From: Castellaniella sp047971665
GTDB lineage: Bacteria; Pseudomonadota; Gammaproteobacteria; Burkholderiales; Burkholderiaceae_B
Reading direction: 5' to 3'
DNA length: 64,000 nucleotides
Assembly (NCBI RefSeq): GCF_047971665.1
Contig: NZ_JBKEAA010000014.1
Location: 62,001-126,000 of the forward strand
Shown: positions 8,180 through 17,631 of the stretch, in pieces
How positions within the stretch are numbered: the stretch's first letter is position 1
How the letters are laid out: each line of letters begins with the position of its first letter
The notes under the pieces: generated by a model
Database searches by the model: none
Seen by the model: only the letters and a program-made list of their open reading frames with translations
Told to the model about the DNA's origin: nothing
Translations under genes and position numbers: made by a program

Positions 8180-9484
8180 TCAGTGCAATGCCGTGCCGTG
8201 ACCCGTCTGGCCGATCGACTGGCTCAAGCCGGGATCGGCGCGGTGATTGAGCCGGTTCCATTGGATGAAGACGAGCATCAGGCAGGCCACCAGAATGCCG
8301 AACAGGGCGATGATCAGATTGATGGACAGGCCCAGCCACAGCATCAGGCTGTAGATGGCCAGCATCAGCAGGATGTTCAATTGCTCATTGAAATTCTGCA
8401 CGGCGATCGAATGGCCGGCCGACAGCAGGACGTGGCCGCGGTGTTGCAGCAAGGCATTCATGGGCACCACGAAAAAGCCCGACAGTCCGCCGATGAGCAG
8501 CAACAGGCAGTACACCGCCCAGGTCGCGTGGACGATCGGCATCAGCAGCACCACCAGTCCCATGGCGACCCCCACCGGCAGGACCGACAGCGCGCGGCGC
8601 AGGGGGACCCGGCCGGCGCAGATGGCACCGATCACGGTGCCGAAAGCGGCCGCGCCCATCAGCACGGAGGCCTGGTCGAGACGATAGCCCAGATGCTGGG
8701 CGCCCCATTCGATGACGATGAATTGCAGGGTCGCGCCCGCGCCCCAGAACAGGGTGGTGACCGCCAGCGAGATCTGGCCCAGTTTGTCAGACCACAGGAT
8801 GCGGACATAGCGGCCGAAATTGCGGATCAACGCGACGGGGTGGGGCTGCTGGCGGGGGTAGAAGGCGTGCGTGTCGGGGATCAGCAGATTGCACACGGCG
8901 GCGGCGATGTAGACCAGCCCGATCATCAGGATGGCGCTTTGCGCGGAATTGTTCGTCAGATGGTCGACCCAGTCGAAGGACATCAGCCAGATCGAGACCG
9001 ACGGACTGATGAGCAAGCCGCCCAGCACCGTGCCGACAATGACCGACAGCACGGTCAGGCCCTCGATCCAGCTGTTGCCCTTGACCAGCAGCTCAGGCGG
9101 CAGCATCTCGGTAACGATGCCGTATTTGGCGGGGGAGTAGGCCGCGGCGCCGATGCCGACGATGGTGTAGGCGATGAAAACCAGGATCAGCTGGTGCCCG
9201 TGGTGCAGTCCGAAGGCGCCGTAGCTGAACATCAGCAGACAGCCACAGGTCTTGAGCGCGTTGGTGGCGAACATGACCCGGCCCTTGGGGAAGGCATCCG
9301 CGAAGGCGCCGACAAAGGCGGCCAGCACCACGTAGGCCAGGGCGAACCACCATTTCATCATGGGCGCCATCCAGTCCGGACCATCGAGGTCGGTGATCAG
9401 TCCGATGGCAGCGATGAGCAGCGCATTGTCCGCGATGGACGACAGGGCCTGCGCGGCCATGACCATGTAGAAGCCCTTGTTCAA
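8180..9484 (-). CDS. lplT: Lysophospholipid transporter LplT (MFS)
   Basis: A 434-residue major-facilitator-superfamily protein with about 12 hydrophobic segments. The N-terminus (FYMVMAAQALSSIADNALL) is characteristic of LplT, which flips lysophospholipids across the inner membrane for re-acylation. The frame begins with TTG at 9484; ATG codons at residues 7 and 9 are alternative starts, and no clear ribosome-binding site decides between them. No acyltransferase/acyl-ACP synthetase (aas) gene is adjacent, unlike in enterics. A TATACT sequence on the minus strand (9552-9557) could be a -10 element. Confidence 0.88.
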   Translation of the reverse strand: MNKGFYMVMAAQALSSIADNALLIAAIGLITDLDGPDWMAPMMKWWFALAYVVLAAFVGAFADAFPKGRVMFATNALKTCGCLLMFSYGAFGLHHGHQLILVFIAYTIVGIGAAAYSPAKYGIVTEMLPPELLVKGNSWIEGLTVLSVIVGTVLGGLLISPSVSIWLMSFDWVDHLTNNSAQSAILMIGLVYIAAAVCNLLIPDTHAFYPRQQPHPVALIRNFGRYVRILWSDKLGQISLAVTTLFWGAGATLQFIVIEWGAQHLGYRLDQASVLMGAAAFGTVIGAICAGRVPLRRALSVLPVGVAMGLVVLLMPIVHATWAVYCLLLLIGGLSGFFVVPMNALLQHRGHVLLSAGHSIAVQNFNEQLNILLMLAIYSLMLWLGLSINLIIALFGILVACLMLVFIQWNRLNHRADPGLSQSIGQTGHGTALH

Positions 9485-9665
9485 TCGCTGATCCCGAGAT
9501 GGTTGAGGAATGGCGCGGCTGCCGCGAGGCGCGTCCGTAAGAAAGAGTTGCAGTATAGCGGGTGGCTGTTTCGGTGATGGTGGCGAGGGGGGCTGCCGTC
9601 CGGCTCTGGTGCGTTATCATACGCTGTCCATTCATATACCCTGATTTTTCGTCCGCCTCAGCATC

Positions 9666-12600
9666 GTGCGCCTCACGCAGATCAAACTTGCCGGATTCAA
9701 GTCCTTCATGGATCCGACCGTGATCCCCACGCCCAGCGAACTGGTCGGCGTGGTGGGCCCCAACGGCTGTGGCAAATCCAACATCATCGATGCCGTGCGC
9801 TGGGTGCTGGGCGAGACCAAGGCGTCCGAATTGCGCGGCGCTTCGATGCAGGACGTGATCTTCAACGGGTCGGATCAGCGCAAGCCGGCCGCGCGCGCCT
9901 CGGTCGAACTGGTCTTCGACAACAGTCAGGGCCGGGCCGCGGGCCAGTGGTCCACCTTTGCCGAGATCGCCGTGCGCCGGGTACTGACCCGCGACGGCAA
10001 CAGCAGTTATTTCGTCAACAACCAGCCGGTGCGCCGCCGCGACATCCACGATATCTTTCTGGGGACGGGGCTGGGCACGCGCGGGTACGCCATCATCGGC
10101 CAGGGCATGATCAACCGCCTGATCGAGGCCCGCCCCGAGGAGCTGCGCGTCTATCTCGAAGAAGCCGCCGGGGTCTCGCGCTACAAAGAACGCCGCCGCG
10201 AAACCGAGAACCGCCTGGCGGACACGCGCGAGAACCTGACCCGGCTGGACGACATTCTGCGCGAACTCGCCAGCCAGCTCGAAAAACTCGAATCCCAGGC
10301 CCGCGTGGCGGCCGATTACCGGACGTTGCAGACGGAGGGCGAGCTCAAGCAGCATGCGCTGTGGCTGCTGCGCGAGCAGGCCGCGCGCGAAAGTCGCCAG
10401 TCCCTGGCCGTGGACACTGAACGTGCCCAGGCCGAACTGGAATCCGCCATCGCCGGCCTTCGTTCGCTGGAATCCGACCTGGAAACCCGCCGCACCGCGC
10501 ATTTCGAGGCCAGTGAGCGGGTCCATCAGACGCAGGGCCGGCTGTTCGAGGCTGGCGCCCAGGTCAGTCGCCTGGAAGCCGAAATCCGTCATGTGGTCGA
10601 TTCGCGCAATCGTTTGCAGGTCCGGCGCACCCAATTGCAGGCCCAGCAGCAGGAATGGGGCGACCAGCGCGTGCACAGTCAGGCGTCGATCGAAGACACC
10701 CAGGCGCAGATCGAGGAGGCCGAGGCCCGGGCCGAACAACTGGCCGAACAGGCGCAGAACGCCCAGAGCGGCCTGCCGGAACTCGATGCCCGGCTGCGCG
10801 ATCTGGCGGCCCGGCGCGATGAGGATCGTCGCACCCTGGCGCGGACCGAACAGGATCTGGCCCTGGCCGCGCAGTCCCAGCGGGACGCCGACAGCCAGTG
10901 GCGCGCACTCGAAGACCGCCGTGCGCGGCTCGAGCAGGAGCGCGCCACCCTGGGAGCGCCCGATTCGGCCGAATTGCAGCGCTGGGCGGGAGAATGCGCG
11001 GTGGCGCAGGAGCGTCTCGAGGAGGCTCAGGCGCGCCTGCTCGAACTCGAATCCCGCCTGCCGGAACTCGAATCCGCCCGGACAGAGGCCTTGCAGGCCA
11101 GCCAGGCGGCCCGCCTGGACCTCGAAAAACTCGACGCGCGCCGCCAGGCGCTGATCGCGCTCCAGGAAAAGATTCAGTCAGAGGATGCGCTGGAGCCCTG
11201 GTTGCAGCGCCAGGAACTGGGCGGCCTGACGCGCCTGTGGCAGCAATTGCAGGTCGATGCAGGTTGGGAAACCGCCCTGGAGGCCGTGCTGCATGAGCGC
11301 ATGAACGCGCTGGGCCTGCGCACGCTGGAACATGTGCGCGCCTTTGCCCAGGATGCGCCGCCTGCGCGCCTGGCGTTCTACCAGACGCCAGGCGAGATCC
11401 GGCAGCCCGTCAGGTCGGGGCCGGATGCGCCCGGCCTGCTGGATTTCGTCCATGCGCGCGATGCCGCGCTGCAATCCCTGCTGGCTGCATGGCTGCAGGG
11501 GGTATATGTGGCTGACGATCTGGGAGGCGCGATTGCCCGCCGGGGCGAGTTGCCTCCGGGCGGTGTCTGGGTGTTGCGCGACGGCCACCGGGTCGATGCC
11601 TGCAGCGTGCGGTTCTACGCCGCCGATTCGGACCAGGCTGGCCAGCTGGCGCGCCGTCAGCAGATCGATAATCTGGCCCTGGAAATCCGCGCGTCGCAGC
11701 TGATTGCCGATCAGACGCTGGATGCGCATGCCCAGGCCGATGCGGCCTGCCGCAATCTGGTCCAGGCGCTGCAGCCCGCGCGCCAGCAGATCGCCGAGCG
11801 CATGCGCGCACAGCATGACGCCCAGATCCGCCACCAGCAGCTGACCCAGCAGGCCGCGCAGTCCGATGAGCAGTCCCGCCGGCTGGATCGTGATCTCGAG
11901 GATCTCGCCGGGCAGCAGGAGACCCTCGATGCCCGGCGCGCGGAATCCGAGGCCCGTTTCGAATCGCTGGATCAGGTGCTGGCCGAGCAGCAGGAACGAT
12001 TGGCCGAACTGGACCTGCAGGCCGAGGACCTGTCGCGTCAGGCCGAGCAGTCCCGCCAGCAGGGTCGCGACCAGGAACGCGCCGCCCAGGAGGCGGAATA
12101 TGCCGTGCGCACGTTGCGCCACCGGCTGGATGAATTGCGCCGCACGCTGCAACTGGCCGAGGAGCAGGCCCGCCGTTCCGGGGCCGAACTCGAGTCCCTG
12201 CAAGGCGAGTTGTTCGAGCTGGACGAATCCATGGCCCAGGCGGGCCTGCAGGATGCGCTCGAGGCGCGCGCCGCGTGCGAAGAGGCGTTGCGCGAGGCGC
12301 GCCTGGAGCAGGACCGGGCTGCGGCGGTGCTGCGCGAGGCCGATGAGGGCCGGCTGACGCTGGAACGCGGTCTCGATCCTCTGCGGGCGCGCATCACCGA
12401 ATTGCAACTTAAGGAACAGGCTTCGCGCTTGTCGATCGAGCAGTTCGCCGAACAGCTCGACACGCGCGAAGTCGATCGCGATGCCTTGCGCCGCCACTTG
12501 GACGAACAGCCGCCCCAGTGGCGGCGTCTGGACTGGCTGCAGTCCGAGGTCCAGCGCATCACGCGCAGCATCGAGTCCCTGGGGGCCGTCAATCTGGCGG

Positions 12601-13199
12601 CGCTGGACGAACTGATGGCGGCGCGCGAGCGCAAGGGGTTCCTGGATGCTCAGCATGCTGACCTGCTGACGGCCATCGACACGCTCGAGAACGCCATCCG
12701 CCGCATCGATCGCGAGACCCGCGAACTGCTGTCGCAGACCTTCGAGACGGTCAACACGCATTTCGGCGAGCTCTTCCCCCGCCTGTTCGGTGGCGGCGAG
12801 GCGCGCCTGACCATGACGGGGGATGAGATCCTGGATGCCGGCGTGCAGGTGATGGCCCAGCCTCCGGGCAAACGCAACAGCACCATTCACCTGCTGTCGG
12901 GCGGCGAAAAGGCCCTGACGGCGACCGCGCTGGTGTTTGCCTTGTTCAAGCTCAATCCGGCTCCCTTCTGCCTGCTCGACGAGGTCGATGCGCCGCTGGA
13001 TGATGCCAATACTGAACGGTACGCGAACCTGGTGCGCGGCATGAGCGACCAGACGCAGTTCCTGTTCATTTCGCACAACAAAATCGCCATGCAGATGGCC
13101 AGGCAACTGATCGGCGTGACCATGCAGGAACAGGGCGTGTCGCGGATCGTGGCCGTGGACATGGATTCGGCCCTGCAGTGGGCAGCCGAGGCGGCCTGA
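9666..13199 (+). CDS. smc: Chromosome segregation/condensation ATPase SMC
   Basis: Full-length SMC (1177 aa) that with ScpA/ScpB loads on DNA and compacts the chromosome. The N-terminal head has Walker A GPNGCGKSN at residues 31-39. Long coiled coils run about 170-500 and 670-1000 with strong heptad Glu/Leu/Arg/Gln content, separated by the hinge (about 510-660). The C-terminal head carries the LLSGGEKALTA signature (about 1076-1086) and the Walker B/D-loop LLDEVDAPLDDAN. GTG is the start. zipA follows within 20 bp and ligA overlaps zipA. Confidence 0.96.
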   Translation: MRLTQIKLAGFKSFMDPTVIPTPSELVGVVGPNGCGKSNIIDAVRWVLGETKASELRGASMQDVIFNGSDQRKPAARASVELVFDNSQGRAAGQWSTFAEIAVRRVLTRDGNSSYFVNNQPVRRRDIHDIFLGTGLGTRGYAIIGQGMINRLIEARPEELRVYLEEAAGVSRYKERRRETENRLADTRENLTRLDDILRELASQLEKLESQARVAADYRTLQTEGELKQHALWLLREQAARESRQSLAVDTERAQAELESAIAGLRSLESDLETRRTAHFEASERVHQTQGRLFEAGAQVSRLEAEIRHVVDSRNRLQVRRTQLQAQQQEWGDQRVHSQASIEDTQAQIEEAEARAEQLAEQAQNAQSGLPELDARLRDLAARRDEDRRTLARTEQDLALAAQSQRDADSQWRALEDRRARLEQERATLGAPDSAELQRWAGECAVAQERLEEAQARLLELESRLPELESARTEALQASQAARLDLEKLDARRQALIALQEKIQSEDALEPWLQRQELGGLTRLWQQLQVDAGWETALEAVLHERMNALGLRTLEHVRAFAQDAPPARLAFYQTPGEIRQPVRSGPDAPGLLDFVHARDAALQSLLAAWLQGVYVADDLGGAIARRGELPPGGVWVLRDGHRVDACSVRFYAADSDQAGQLARRQQIDNLALEIRASQLIADQTLDAHAQADAACRNLVQALQPARQQIAERMRAQHDAQIRHQQLTQQAAQSDEQSRRLDRDLEDLAGQQETLDARRAESEARFESLDQVLAEQQERLAELDLQAEDLSRQAEQSRQQGRDQERAAQEAEYAVRTLRHRLDELRRTLQLAEEQARRSGAELESLQGELFELDESMAQAGLQDALEARAACEEALREARLEQDRAAAVLREADEGRLTLERGLDPLRARITELQLKEQASRLSIEQFAEQLDTREVDRDALRRHLDEQPPQWRRLDWLQSEVQRITRSIESLGAVNLAALDELMAARERKGFLDAQHADLLTAIDTLENAIRRIDRETRELLSQTFETVNTHFGELFPRLFGGGEARLTMTGDEILDAGVQVMAQPPGKRNSTIHLLSGGEKALTATALVFALFKLNPAPFCLLDEVDAPLDDANTERYANLVRGMSDQTQFLFISHNKIAMQMARQLIGVTMQEQGVSRIVAVDMDSALQWAAEAA

Positions 13200-13216
13200 T
13201 CCGGAGAGAGAATTTT

Positions 13217-14206
13217 ATGAGCGACTTGCAGATCTTGCTGATTTCGATCGGGGTGGCGTTGATCGTCGTCGTCCTGCTGTACAACACATGGCAGGACTGG
13301 CGGGCCCGGCGCAGCATGCGCCAGTCGCTGCCGGAAGCCAGCCACGATGTGCTGATGCGTGATGCGGCGCCCCGGCGCGAGCCGGGGCTGTGGCAGGCCG
13401 GCCCGCCCGCGGCCGATGAAAGTCCGGAGGCCGATCCGGCCTGTGAGGCGGTCATCGACATCGCGCTGGCGCATCCGGTGGCCGGGGAGTCCCTGTCCGA
13501 GCCCCTGTATGCCATCAGCCGCGTCGGCAAGAAACCCGTGCGCGTGTTCGCGGAGCGCGAGGGCGGCGGTCATCGCGCCGAGGCGCTGCCGGGCGAATCC
13601 TATGTGTCGCTGCAATTGGCCGTGGTCCTGGCCAACCGCAGCGGCCCGCTGACGGACATCGAATGGTCGAACCTCTGGACACTGGCGCAGAATCTGGCCG
13701 AGCGTTTCGAAGGCGTGATCGAGGCGCCGGATCAGGACGTGGTGCTGCGGCAGGCCGCGGAACTCGATGCGCGCTGTGCCGCCATGGATGCCCAGGTCGG
13801 GCTGATCCTGCAACTGGCCCAGCCGCGCCCCGTGGCCGCCATCGCCAAGGCGGCCGCCGAGGCGGGGTTCGTCCAGTCGCGCGGGCAGTGGGCCTGGATG
13901 GCGGAAAACGGTCTGCCACGGTTCCTTTTGCAGGTCGAGGCGCCTGAAAGCGAGGCCGCGCACCGCGTCGACCTGATTCTGGACGTGCCCAACAGCCTGC
14001 CGGATGACCAGGCATTCAGCCGCATGGTGACCGTGGGCCGCGACCTGGCCGCGCGCCTGGATGCCCATGTGCTCGACGATCAGGGCCGCACGTTCCAGGA
14101 CAGCTCCTTGCCCGCCATCGACCGGCAGATCAGCGCCCTGTACGACCAACTCGATCAGGCCGGTTTCCTGGCCGGGACGGAACGCGCGGCGCGGGTGTTT
14201 TCGTGA
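13217..14206 (+). CDS. zipA: Cell division protein ZipA
   Basis: Anchors FtsZ to the inner membrane during division. The 329-residue product has an N-terminal membrane segment (about residues 4-22, LQILLISIGVALIVVVLLY), a basic stretch, a Pro/Ala-rich linker (about 45-75) and a C-terminal ZipA FtsZ-binding domain (about 190-320). GGAGAGAG precedes the ATG. smc-zipA-ligA looks like one transcription unit, and zipA next to ligA is a conserved arrangement in Proteobacteria. Confidence 0.88.
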   Translation: MSDLQILLISIGVALIVVVLLYNTWQDWRARRSMRQSLPEASHDVLMRDAAPRREPGLWQAGPPAADESPEADPACEAVIDIALAHPVAGESLSEPLYAISRVGKKPVRVFAEREGGGHRAEALPGESYVSLQLAVVLANRSGPLTDIEWSNLWTLAQNLAERFEGVIEAPDQDVVLRQAAELDARCAAMDAQVGLILQLAQPRPVAAIAKAAAEAGFVQSRGQWAWMAENGLPRFLLQVEAPESEAAHRVDLILDVPNSLPDDQAFSRMVTVGRDLAARLDAHVLDDQGRTFQDSSLPAIDRQISALYDQLDQAGFLAGTERAARVFS

Positions 14207-16464
14207 CCCGCCGTCCTGGCGCGGGTGCAGAGGCCACCGCTCGCCAGCGCCTGCAGACACTGCGTGCCGAGATCGAGGCGCACAACCGCCGCTATTACGT
14301 CGAGGATGCGCCTTCGGTCTCGGACGCACAGTACGATCGGCTGATGGCCGAGCTCCAGGCCATCGAACATGACCACCCCGACTGGGTGACCCCCGATTCT
14401 CCCACACAGCGGGTGGGCGCCGCGCCGCTGGATCATTTTGTCTCCGTCCGGCATGCCGTGCGCATGCTGTCGCTGGGGAATGCTTTCGAGGACGAGGACA
14501 TCGTCGCTTTCGACGACCGGATCGTGGCCACCCTGATCGAATCCGGTCTGCTGGCCGGCGCGACCGCCCATGCCGATACCGACGCGCACGACTGCTCGAA
14601 AGACGCCGGAGCGGTTCAGGGGACGCTGCCGCTGGCTGACGATGCGCCTGCCGGGCCGCAGACCGCCTCCGTAGGGCCCGCCGCCGCCCCTCCCGGAGGC
14701 CTCTCTGTCACGCCTCCCGTGGCGTCCGGTCCGGGCGTGGCCTATGTCGCGGAATACAAGTTCGATGGTCTGGCCGTCAGCCTGCGCTACGAACAGGGTC
14801 ATCTGGTTCAGGCGGCCACCCGGGGTGACGGCGCCCAGGGAGAGGACATCACCGCCAACATCCGCACGCTGCGCTCGGTACCCCTGAGACTGCAGGGAGA
14901 GGACATCCCCGCCGTGCTGGAAGTGCGGGGCGAGGTCCTGATGACACGGGCGGATTTCATCCGTCTGAACGAGGCTCAGGCCGCCCGGGGAGACAAGCCG
15001 TTCGTCAATCCGCGCAATGCCGCGGCCGGCAGTCTGCGCCAATTGGATCCCCGGGTGACGGCGACCCGGCCACTGCGCTTTTATGCCTATGGCTGGGGCC
15101 AGATCAGGGACGAGGCCGGCGCCGATCTGTTGCCGCGCGCGACCCATGCCGGGATGCTGGACTGGCTGACCGGTTTCGGCTTTGCCGTCAGCCCCGGACG
15201 GGCGTTGTGCCGGGGCGCTGCGGCATTGCTGCGTTTCTACGAGACGGTGGGCGCTTCCCGCGCGACCCTGCCCTACGAGATCGACGGTGTGGTCTACAAG
15301 GTTGATGACTTGCGTGCCCAGGAGGTTCTGGGTTTCGTCGCGCGCGCGCCGCGTTTTGCGATTGCGCACAAATTTCCCGCCCAGGAAGAAACCACCCGGC
15401 TGGTCGGTATCGACGTCCAGGTGGGGCGCACCGGCGCCCTGACGCCGGTGGCGCGATTGCAACCGGTTTTCGTGGGCGGTGTGACCGTCACCAATGCCAC
15501 GTTGCATAACGAGGACGAAATCCGCCGCAAGGATGTGCGCATTGGCGACACCGTGGTGGTGCGCCGCGCGGGCGATGTCATTCCCGAGGTCGTCGGGCCG
15601 GTGCTGGCACTGCGGCCCGCCGGAGCGCAGGTCTTCGACCTGCTGGCCATCTGTCCGGCGTGCCCCGAATGCGGCTCGGCGGTCGAGCGGCCGGAGGGCG
15701 AAGCCATCACGCGTTGCACGGGCGGGCTGTTCTGCCCGGCGCAACGCAAGCAGACCCTGTGGCATGCCGCCAGCCGCAAGGCACTGGATATCGAGGGGCT
15801 GGGCGACAAGCTGATCGAGCAACTGGTGGACAACGGCAAGGTCCACACGCTGGCGGACCTGTATACGCTGGCGGACCCCGCCGGCGGCGGGGAGCTGGAG
15901 CTGTCCACCTACCCACGCATGGGTGCGAAATCGGCGCGCAATCTGGTGGAGGCGATCAACCAGCGCCGCCATCCGGCCCTGTCGCGTCTGCTGTACGCGC
16001 TGGGAATCCGCCACGTGGGCGAGACCACGGCGCGCGACGTGGCGCGCCATTTCGGCTCGATCGAGGCGATCATGGATGCCTCGGAGGAGGCGCTGCTGCA
16101 GGTGCCGGATGTCGGCCCGGTGGTGGCGGCTTCGATCCGGCGTTTCTTTGCCGAGGCGCACAACCGCGAGGTCATCACCGCGCTGGGGGCGGCCGGGGTC
16201 GAGCCCCAGGCCGATGTGGTGCCCGCCGGCGAAAAACCCTTGGCGGGCAAGACGCTGGTGCTCACGGGCACGCTGCCGACGCTGAGTCGCGACGAGGCCA
16301 CGCGCCTGATCCTGGCGGCCGGTGGCAAGGTCAGCGGTTCGGTGTCGCGCAAGACCGCCTGGGTGGTGGCCGGCGAAGAGGCCGGCAGCAAACTCGCCAA
16401 GGCCGCCGATCTGGGCGTGCCCGTGATCGACGAGGCCGGGCTGCAAGCGCTGCTCAGCGGCTGA
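14203..16464 (+). CDS. ligA: NAD+-dependent DNA ligase with an insertion in the adenylation domain
   Basis: Seals nicks in DNA using NAD+. The 753-residue protein has domain Ia (about 15-70, HNRRYYVEDAP), the adenylation domain with the AMP-accepting Lys186 in EYKFDGLA, OB fold, a Cys4 zinc finger (CPEC and CTGGLFC), helix-hairpin-helix repeats and a C-terminal BRCT domain (about 675-753). Between MLSLGNAF (about residue 88) and the catalytic lysine there are about 96 residues, against about 34 in E. coli LigA; the extra part (about 112-178) is Ala/Pro/Gly-rich. GTG start overlaps the zipA stop by 4 bp. Confidence 0.95.
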   Translation: MTRRPGAGAEATARQRLQTLRAEIEAHNRRYYVEDAPSVSDAQYDRLMAELQAIEHDHPDWVTPDSPTQRVGAAPLDHFVSVRHAVRMLSLGNAFEDEDIVAFDDRIVATLIESGLLAGATAHADTDAHDCSKDAGAVQGTLPLADDAPAGPQTASVGPAAAPPGGLSVTPPVASGPGVAYVAEYKFDGLAVSLRYEQGHLVQAATRGDGAQGEDITANIRTLRSVPLRLQGEDIPAVLEVRGEVLMTRADFIRLNEAQAARGDKPFVNPRNAAAGSLRQLDPRVTATRPLRFYAYGWGQIRDEAGADLLPRATHAGMLDWLTGFGFAVSPGRALCRGAAALLRFYETVGASRATLPYEIDGVVYKVDDLRAQEVLGFVARAPRFAIAHKFPAQEETTRLVGIDVQVGRTGALTPVARLQPVFVGGVTVTNATLHNEDEIRRKDVRIGDTVVVRRAGDVIPEVVGPVLALRPAGAQVFDLLAICPACPECGSAVERPEGEAITRCTGGLFCPAQRKQTLWHAASRKALDIEGLGDKLIEQLVDNGKVHTLADLYTLADPAGGGELELSTYPRMGAKSARNLVEAINQRRHPALSRLLYALGIRHVGETTARDVARHFGSIEAIMDASEEALLQVPDVGPVVAASIRRFFAEAHNREVITALGAAGVEPQADVVPAGEKPLAGKTLVLTGTLPTLSRDEATRLILAAGGKVSGSVSRKTAWVVAGEEAGSKLAKAADLGVPVIDEAGLQALLSG

Positions 16465-16473
16465 ATCCGCATG

Positions 16474-16500
16474 AAAAACGGCCTCCCTTCCGGGAGGCCG
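16474..16500 (-). terminator. Intrinsic terminator of the msrB-yciB-bolA-parvulin operon
   Basis: A perfect 9-bp stem CGGCCTCCC/GGGAGGCCG (16479-16487 with 16492-16500) has a TTCC loop. Read on the minus strand it is followed by TTTTT, giving a standard rho-independent terminator just beyond the parvulin gene. It may also help end the converging ligA transcript, though there is no T-run on that strand. Confidence 0.8.
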
Positions 16501-16527
16501 CTGTTGCGCCGCGCAGGCCAGACCTGA

Positions 16528-17316
16528 TTATTTGGCGCTGTCCTCGATCTTGGCGTCTTTCATCAGGCTTTGCTGGTAGCCGGCCAGTTTTTGCTGGCGC
16601 ATCATCTCTTGCAGCTGGGGCTTGGCCTCGTTGAAGGACGGGAAGGTCACCGGACGCACGTCCTCGACCTGGATCACGTGCCAGCCGAATTGCGTCTGCA
16701 CGGGTTGTGTGCTCAGCTCGCCTTTTTTCATGCTTTCGACTGCCTGGGCGAATTCGGGCACATAGTTGGTGGCCGGTCCCCAGCCCAGTTCGCCGCCGTT
16801 CTTGCCGCTGCCGGTATCGATCGATTCTTTTTTGGCGGCGGATTCAAAGGAGGTTTTCTTGGCCTTGATCGACTTGATCAGGTCCTTGGCCTTGGCCTCG
16901 TCCTTGACCAGGATGTGGCGCAGTTTGTATTCCTTGCGTCCGGCCTGTTCGGCCTTGAGCGTGTCGTATTCCTTTTTGAGGTCGGCTTCGCTGACGGGGT
17001 TGTCCTTGAGGTATTTGGCCATCAGGGCGCGCACCAGGATGCTTTGCGTGGCCAGTTCGGTTTCTTGCTGGACGGCGGGATCCTTTTGCAGACCGGCCTT
17101 CTCGGCGGCCTGGACAGCCACCAGCCGGTTGATCATTTCCTGCTTGACCTGGGTGCGCAACTGCGGCGTGTCCTGGGCGCCTTGGGAGACCAGCATGCTG
17201 ACGAACTGGTCGAATTTTGCCTGGGGGATGCCCTGGCCGTTGACGGAGGCGATATCCTTGGCCCAGACCGGCAGCGTCAGGGAGCAGGCCAGAGCGACAG
17301 CAGCGATACGTTTCAT
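16528..17316 (-). CDS. Periplasmic PpiC-type peptidyl-prolyl isomerase (Par27-like)
   Basis: A 262-residue parvulin with a Sec signal peptide (MKRIAAVALACSLTLPVWA, cleavage after residue 19). A SurA-like N-terminal chaperone region (about 20-125) is followed by the parvulin domain (about 130-230: LRHILVKDE, GGELGWGP, FGWHVIQVED) and a Lys/Gln-rich C-terminal helix. The arrangement and size match Bordetella pertussis Par27, a periplasmic chaperone/PPIase for outer-membrane proteins; this equivalence is by recognition. bolA ends 8 bp upstream. Confidence 0.9.
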   Translation of the reverse strand: MKRIAAVALACSLTLPVWAKDIASVNGQGIPQAKFDQFVSMLVSQGAQDTPQLRTQVKQEMINRLVAVQAAEKAGLQKDPAVQQETELATQSILVRALMAKYLKDNPVSEADLKKEYDTLKAEQAGRKEYKLRHILVKDEAKAKDLIKSIKAKKTSFESAAKKESIDTGSGKNGGELGWGPATNYVPEFAQAVESMKKGELSTQPVQTQFGWHVIQVEDVRPVTFPSFNEAKPQLQEMMRQQKLAGYQQSLMKDAKIEDSAK

Positions 17317-17324
17317 GAAAATCC

Positions 17325-17600
17325 TCAGGTTGGAGAAGTGCCAGCCTCGATGGCCAGCGCGTGGATCGGATAGGGCATCAGATCTCGCACGCAATCATAC
17401 ACAAGACGATGGCGGGCGAGGGTGCCGAGCCCCAGGAATTGCTTGGACACGATACGGAGACGAAAGTGCCGTGCGCCGCCTTGCGCGCCGGCGTGGCCGA
17501 CGTGCAGGTGGGATTCATCGACCAGTTCCATCTGGATGGGTTCGAGCGCGGCCAGGCGTTCGGCCAGTCGGGCGTGCAGGTCGGTGGCGGCGTCGGTCAT
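17325..17600 (-). CDS. bolA: BolA-family protein
   Basis: A 91-residue BolA/IbaG fold protein with the conserved core (VDESHLHVGHAG...GARHFRLRIVSKQFLG...RHRLVYDCVRDLM). BolA proteins partner monothiol glutaredoxins in iron-sulfur handling and affect cell shape and stress responses; no glutaredoxin gene is in the window. The His of VGHAG and the Cys of VYDCV are visible. It sits between yciB (31 bp upstream) and the parvulin gene in one minus-strand operon. Confidence 0.9.
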   Translation of the reverse strand: MTDAATDLHARLAERLAALEPIQMELVDESHLHVGHAGAQGGARHFRLRIVSKQFLGLGTLARHRLVYDCVRDLMPYPIHALAIEAGTSPT

Positions 17601-17631
17601 GACGAAATTCCGGCGAAGGGTCGATGGACGG

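Noticed and set aside
14155..16446. A 763-codon open frame antisense to ligA
   Set aside because: Same GC-shadow composition; ligA motifs are complete on the plus strand.
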